In this document: positions 58,620 to 64,000 of the stretch, piece after piece | Layout of the letters: the number at the start of each line of letters is the position of its first letter | How positions within the stretch are numbered: position 1 is the stretch's first letter | Origin: Ottelia alismoides | Lineage: Eukaryota > Streptophyta > Magnoliopsida > Alismatales > Hydrocharitaceae | Assembly (NCBI GenBank): GCA_037367405.1 | Contig: JAZKJV010000090.1 | Location: forward strand, 496,001-560,000 | Reading direction: 5' to 3' | Length of the DNA stretch: 64,000 nucleotides | Notes under the pieces: model-generated | Databases searched by the model: none | What the model saw: the letters and a program-made list of their open reading frames with translations, nothing else | What the model was told of the DNA's origin: nothing | Made by a program: the position numbers and the translations under genes

Positions 58620-59770
58620 TAAAAGCCATAACTCATACTGAAAAATAAAATATCACTACAACACAAAATAAAATGTAAAAAGTAGCTTTATAATAATAAA
58701 AGATGATTGTGAGTTCCTCAGACTCATTGTAATTATACTGACTAGTAAGTCAGAAAAGTGTTCTACGAAACTTTCTCCTTTGAAAAATCTTGTGAAATTT
58801 GTTTGAAAATAGCGTGAACAAGTATTCAACGATTGAAAAAATTAGTTTGTATGTAAAACCTATTTTCTTTGAGTGAAAGCAAAATGTGTGAAAATTAGTG
58901 TGCAAATGATTGTGAAAAGTTGATTGTCAAAGGTGTTTTGAAAAATCTATCTATGTTGTGTAAAACATTTGTAAAAGGATTTTCAAATGCGTGTACATAT
59001 TGCAAAATTATTTTGGACTAGAGTTTTCAAAAACCCTTGTGAAAATGATTCTCGAAGTGAGTCTGAGGAATCCACACAAAAATCTTTCATTTGTAAATAA
59101 GGAATAAGCCAAATAAAGTTTATAAGAACAGAACCATACTATACGTCAAAGACAATTTTTCTTCTTTTGTACCTACTGATTAATAAATCAGATACCTATA
59201 CAGTATGATTTGAAAAATAGTGTGACCAGTTTTGGAAAATTTGATGTGAAATGATTTCAAATGCGTGAAACTGTGTTGATTGCAAAATTTTTTCTTTGTG
59301 TGAAAGAAAGGATTTCAAAAACCTATGTGCAAATGTTTTGAAAAATGCTTGTCAAAATTATTGTGAAAATTGTATATATCTACATATAGTGTGAAAAATC
59401 TTTGCAAAAATAGTTTTCAAATGTGTGTAAAGGATTGCAAAAATTATCGTGTACTATAGTTTGCAAAATTATTTTCAAAAAGCTAATAAGAACACCATTG
59501 CAGATAATAGTAAATCAGAAACAAGATACATACAATTCTTTCTATACATACCCAAATAAACTCTTTCATTCATATCTGTAAAGTCGCTAAAAATTTTTCT
59601 AAATTTTGAAAACAAAGCAGCACGCCTGTGTAAATAAATGTACAGACTCTTTAAACATTTTCAGTTCGTACTTCCTGTGCAGAGATTCTTTTTGTAAAAA
59701 CATTCTTTGATCCTTCCAAATTTTTGTGAAAAATTGCATCATTCATTACACATAGCATAAGCATACCATT
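58620..59770 (+). repeat. GTGAAAA/TGCAAAAT-rich low-complexity tract
   Basis: More than 1 kb is dense in GTGAAAAT, TTTGCAAAA, TTGTGAAAAT and CAAATGTGTG words without a fixed period. It is non-coding and may be a drifted tandem repeat. Confidence 0.65.
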
Positions 59771-60288
59771 CATATTCTTTTTGAGTGAAGCTTGATGATT
59801 GAATCAGTCTAAGAAAATCTCAAATTGGAGCTCGGTTAGACCTTACCGCACCTAATTGCACTGGAACCTTATGGGAACTAGGTTTAAGGTACTTCAGGTC
59901 TATTCAGACTTAATTCTTTGAGAAACTAGGGCTGGGTTCAAGTCACCTTAGTGGACTAACTAGAACTTTTCGAGACACACGTATGACTCTTGCCGACCGT
60001 GATCTAACTTGGACACCTGCACCTTTCACTTGGCTCAACCCAGTTGGAGTGGTGAGGGGGTTGGATTTGCCAGTCTGAGACGCACACGGGTGGAAACACT
60101 CGTCCTCGTCTAGGGAGGGAAGTGCGCCCCAACCAGATTCAATAGCAATGAGGTCTAAAGACAGGAGATTGTGGGTTGCGATAAAGCTTCAAAAGAGGGA
60201 TAGTCTACCGGCTCAAGGGGAAAAACTCCTTATGTAAATGCTGCTGTGAATAGTATGTTGAAAAAAAAATGTGTGATGATCAGGCCTG

Positions 60289-60326
60289 TAAAAAAAAAAT
60301 AAAAATAAAATAAAATAAAATAAAAT
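60289..60326 (+). repeat. A-rich (AAAAT)n microsatellite
   Basis: An A-run is followed by several AAAAT units inside the 3' region of element B. Confidence 0.85.
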
Positions 60327-60929
60327 GCCTGCAAAGTATGTACAAAGTCAATAAGCAAGCTTGAGCTCCAAAGACAAACATGTAAGCCTGCAGCTGGATG
60401 ACTTGACTACACTGGTCTTGCATCCCAGGATAGGTAGCTACACTGGCTACCGTCCATTCTTCTCTTCACCCCCTCCTCTTGAGCTGGTTGCCACTTGAAC
60501 TTAGAAGGGAATACCCTGCTCCTCGAGGAAAGAGCTGTTGGATAGGGGAATCATTGGGTTGTCATTCTGGAGAAGTCAGTTCCTTTATCATTTCAGTTGG
60601 GGAGAGCCATTAACACTTACACCGTACAAGTCAGCTTCATAGTTATAAGAGTTTGCGTATGATGTAGACTAGTTCTGACCCGACTATTGAGGTGGGTTGA
60701 ACCGAGTTCTGTGATTACCGAAGGCTGTTGTACTTTAGAACTGGTTCCCGACTAGGTTCCACACACCTTCACACCCAAGGTCTAACAGGAGCTCCAAATT
60801 CAGATTTTGTAAGGACATGCATTGCACTGAAAGCACCTCAATTCACTCTATCTTTCTTGCATTTTCCTTTTTCTTTTCTTTATTCATTTTGCGCTTATTG
60901 CATAAGTGTTTGCTAGGGACTAGCAATGG

Positions 60930-60943
60930 CAAGTATAGGGGGG
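60930..60943 (+). other. Polypurine tract of element B
   Basis: CAAGTATAGGGGGG followed directly by TGATGAATC, the first bases of the 3' LTR. It is purine-rich and abuts the LTR, as needed for plus-strand priming. It matches the ends of the upstream hairpins. Confidence 0.8.
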
Positions 60944-63900
60944 TGATGAATCTCCATTTCATCACCTTTATTCTATCATTTTGGCCTCAAAAATCCCAGC
61001 AAATGCATGTAAACAACATTAATTTGTACATAATAGCATTCATTATTCATTGTATTAATTGTACATTAAATAAAGTTTTTAATGCCAAAATTATAGAATA
61101 AAGAGAGAAAAGAAAAAGGAATAAAATATTGTAAATATTTTATGACCCTAACCCCGAGACCAAGGCCAGCATGGTATTGGTCGACAAGGAATAAAGTAGG
61201 GGGAGATAAGGGCTGATATACAATAAATACCTCATTCATCCCTTTATGCATTTTTGACACCTATTTTATGCATAATTATTTATTCATCAAATAAAGAAAC
61301 TTTGTTCATAAAAGTTGTAGATAATAATGTAAATAAAAATACAAAATTGAGTTGGTGTAAAAATAATACCCAGTGAACATTTTATACACATAATAAAAAG
61401 CCAAAATCTCAACTTCACAGACCCACATCTTGCAAATAAAAACTCCAAATCACCCAAACTCACCTTTAATTATATATAGCATTTCATAAACTATTTTATA
61501 AAATTGGTTTCATAATTTTTGGAGTCCATCTGTAGAAGTTAGGTTTTTGGCCCTTCTTGTACACAACACATGATTAAAATATTCATTTTATTCAATATTC
61601 ATTATTTTTATAAATTCATATTTTTAGAATTTTGTAAATAATGTATATAATTCATGTACATATTGACATTAGAATAAAACCAAAACTAATTTGGAAAATA
61701 AAATAAAACTATTTAATATATATAGGCAAGATACCTATATGGAGTATGCACACAAATAAAAGGGGAAAACATTCTTTAATTATTCAAATCTCTTATATTT
61801 TTGTAATAATGTATATAGTATATGTGTCCTATTAAAAATACAAATCCTTAATAAAAACACATATAATTAATTAAATAAATATAATGTGTACAATATATAG
61901 GTAAAGTACCTATATATATACTTACAAATACATAGACCTATTTATTTAAAAATACAAATAAGTTTAAAAAAATCAAACAAAAATATCTTTATACTCACAA
62001 AAATAAGTCATAAATTTATAAAATAAGCCAAGAAAATAATAAAAGAAAATAAATAAACTAAAAGTAAAATATCCAAAAATACATGTAAATACATACATAT
62101 ACATATTACTAAAATAAAACTACAATAAAACACCTCGAAAAATTCAATAAAAATCAGGAATAAATACTACACGAAATAATACACATTTTTTATTTTATAA
62201 GCAAAAATTAATAAAATCATTTCGGATGTCAAATAAATCAATCTTCCTTCAGTCTTGCTATTTTGTCTCGTAGCGGCTTACGTGGCCCAATGAGACGCCG
62301 GCCAACGTTGACCCCCTGGTCAACTGTCCCATCCCACGCCTGGCAGCTCTGAACAGTCCACTCCCCCGATTTCCTCCCTTTTTCCCGGGCACACCATCCA
62401 TCAATCGACAACGCTTCCTTCACAAGATTTGTTCCCTAATCTTCCATGATGCCCGCCGAAATCACAGATCAACCAAATACTTTCTAGATCATGAAATAAT
62501 CGCCGGTCAATAAGGCTACTCGCCAATGTTTATAAATAAAAAGCTCCGCTTCCTTCCTCGAATTTGGCCACTTTCATTCCAACCTAAAGCCTAGATCTTG
62601 TGCCTGGATCGTTCCTCGTGACAGGGGGAGTCGCCCAGCATCGAGACTCGGCCGGAGGGAGGAGAATTTTGACGCGGCGGAGCTCCGGCGTCCGCCCTGC
62701 TCCCTGGAGGCCCCCAGGTATAAGAGCTGTCCTTTTAATGCATTCTTAGGTAGTTTTTAATGTTAGCATTTCATTTCAGTAGTTAGTTTAGTTGTTAGTT
62801 GATCACATTAGCGTAAAAAGCAAAAATCGAAGTTCGCCGGAGCTCCGCTCCGGTGACTTCTTCATCGTGAACCTCACTGTATCCGACCACCTCGATCATC
62901 CCATCTCGTTCCTCGTCCTCTTCTCCATCTTTCGCACCCATCAGATCAACCCAGGACCCTAGGTCTTGGTGAATCAGGGTTTCAACTCCGCCGCTCGCCG
63001 GAGCCCTTCCGCCCACCTCCATCTTGCACCGCAGCCTCATAACCCCGGGTCGAGGAGATAGCTCTCTCGCCCGCGGTTCTTCCTGTGCAGGTACCACGAG
63101 GAATCGAGCCCTTCTGGGCTTGCTTTGACCAGGAAGAGGTTCCTGGGGGCCACCTTCTTCTCCGACCTCGCTCCACCGACTCAGGCCCCCAGGAGCCATG
63201 AGATCACCGTCAGACGACGCGGAGGCCTCCCAGCTACGATCAGGACGCTTCAGATGCGCAGGAGGTGCCCGGAGAAGCTCGAGCGACCCGATCGAAGCTC
63301 GCCGAGGGCGAGTTCATTCCCAGTTCTTCCTGGTGCCCTCTGCACCGTTGGATCGAGCGGGGCGGCCCAGATTGCATGCCAGCCGTCCGATGAAGAAGCA
63401 CACCCACCGTCAGATCAGCCGGGATGTTCTATTCCCAGCCCTTCATCGCCGAAACGAAGTCCGCCGTCCGATGATCGCCACATGTATAAGTGGCGCTTCC
63501 AGCGCCGCAGGATGCAAGGCCTTATTTAAGGGGTAAATTTCATATCTCGCCCCTTACTTTTTGTATTTAGGGTTTGCTCCCAAAAATAAAAGTTTCAGTT
63601 GTAAATAAGTTGTAAAAATTGCAGTGGACCACCTTGATATTTCTATATTTACATTTTAGTCCCTCCGCGCCCCACGTGCAGCAACCACGTGAGGCGCGTG
63701 AAAATTGCATCTAAACCCTGCCGGGTTCTTGTATTTATGAAATGGTCCTGAAAATAAAAGTTAAAGTGTATTTTTATTGTAATTTTTGCATGTATGCCCC
63801 TGCCAACTATTTTATTTGCAAAAATACCCCTGCCAGGCCATTTAATTTTTGAAGGCTTTGTCTATTTATTTCATGCTTCATATTTAATCGAAAAATCTTG

Positions 63901-64000
63901 CAAAAATAGACTTAAGCCCCTGTTTGGTCATGCTTGAACGCCATATTTTTAGTTTTGCATTTTGTTGCATTTTTGCATTTATTAAAAATAAAAAACTTGT
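60944..64000 (+). repeat. 3' LTR of element B (first 3,057 bp, cut by the window end)
   Basis: It aligns with 45334-48390 at a constant offset of 15,610. By eye I count about nine substitutions and no indel. Several look like C-to-T or G-to-A changes at CpG sites (for example CGGCGAC/CGGTGAC and CACGTGT/CACATGT). The TATA box and GC-rich block are repeated here. Confidence 0.95.

Larger units (their letters stand above)
58178..60943 (+). other. Non-coding 3' region of element B, no env-like gene
   Basis: Between pol and the 3' LTR there is no ORF of meaningful length. Some Athila elements carry an env-like ORF here; this one does not. The stretch holds the hairpin cluster at 58243-58598, a GTGAAAA/GCAAAAT-rich tract, a mixed segment at about 59770-60930 and the polypurine tract. 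Confidence 0.8.
45334..64000 (+). mobile_element. Element B: near-complete Athila-like Ty3-gypsy retrotransposon (3' LTR runs off the window)
   Basis: The parts are: 5' LTR of 4,100 bp (45334-49433), tRNA-Asp primer-binding site (49436), leader of about 2.3 kb, gag-pro-pol (51737-58177, one stop), a 2.7-kb non-coding 3' region with repeated hairpins, a polypurine tract, and a 3' LTR from 60944. The Gag, protease and reverse transcriptase sequences and the primer type fit the Athila branch. No env-like ORF is present. The two LTRs are nearly identical over the visible 3,057 bp, which marks a very recent insertion. It lies within the 3' untranslated region of element A. Confidence 0.93.

Overview
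This window looks like a piece of a large flowering-plant chromosome arm made almost entirely of transposable elements. No intact host gene is visible. The evidence is plant-specific element families (a Tekay/Del-like Ty3-gypsy element, Athila-like Ty3-gypsy elements primed by tRNA-Asp, a CACTA/En-Spm transposon, a TRIM, an L1-type LINE and several foldback MITEs) plus one host-gene remnant: an LRR-protein N-terminus joined to a plant PP2C C-terminus. The GC-rich third positions of the LRR fragment hint at a monocot, but this is a weak inference.

Layout. 1-846 is the outer end of a minus-strand copia-type LTR that has landed in the 3' part of a minus-strand Tekay-like element (847 to about 8030), whose Gag-Pol frame is otherwise open. 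About 8.0-18.3 kb is AT-rich intergenic sequence. It carries a Mutator-like element with a GC-rich interior (10451-11553), a TACA/CATA low-complexity tract, a G/A-rich block, a TRIM (16086-16628) and three foldback or TIR MITEs (16724-17169, 17282-17456, 17834-18217). From 18298 to 32714 lies a minus-strand Ty1-copia element, cut off inside integrase. It is split by a solo Athila-like LTR (19440-23586, TSD CACTG, inserted exactly in the Gag zinc knuckle) and by a 7,304-bp CACTA element (24860-32163, TSD GGT) inserted in its LTR or leader. The CACTA element keeps two gene regions: a frameshifted TNP2-type transposase and a six-exon TNPA-like gene.

Beyond 32714 come the LRR/PP2C chimeric pseudogene, a foldback MITE, and a minus-strand L1-type LINE (34866-38023). 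The LINE is broken by element A (38024-45333, plus strand), a non-autonomous Athila relative that keeps only an acidic ORF and a protease-like domain. Element A is in turn broken by element B (45334 to beyond 64000, plus strand), a near-complete Athila-like element with 4.1-kb LTRs. By eye its two LTRs differ at about nine sites over 3,057 bp, so it is very young. Its pol is interrupted by one TGA codon in reverse transcriptase.

How the parts relate. The order of insertion can be read from the nesting: Tekay before the left copia LTR; the central copia before the solo LTR and the CACTA element; LINE before A before B. The most unusual signals are RNA-structure-like: (i) a leader hairpin shared by A and B with a different stem but the same TTGT loop, and (ii) repeated hairpins ending in TAAGTATAGGGGG in the 3' regions of both A and B, the last copy in B lying at the polypurine-tract position. 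I saw no CRISPR array, tRNA or rRNA gene, or bacterial-type operon.
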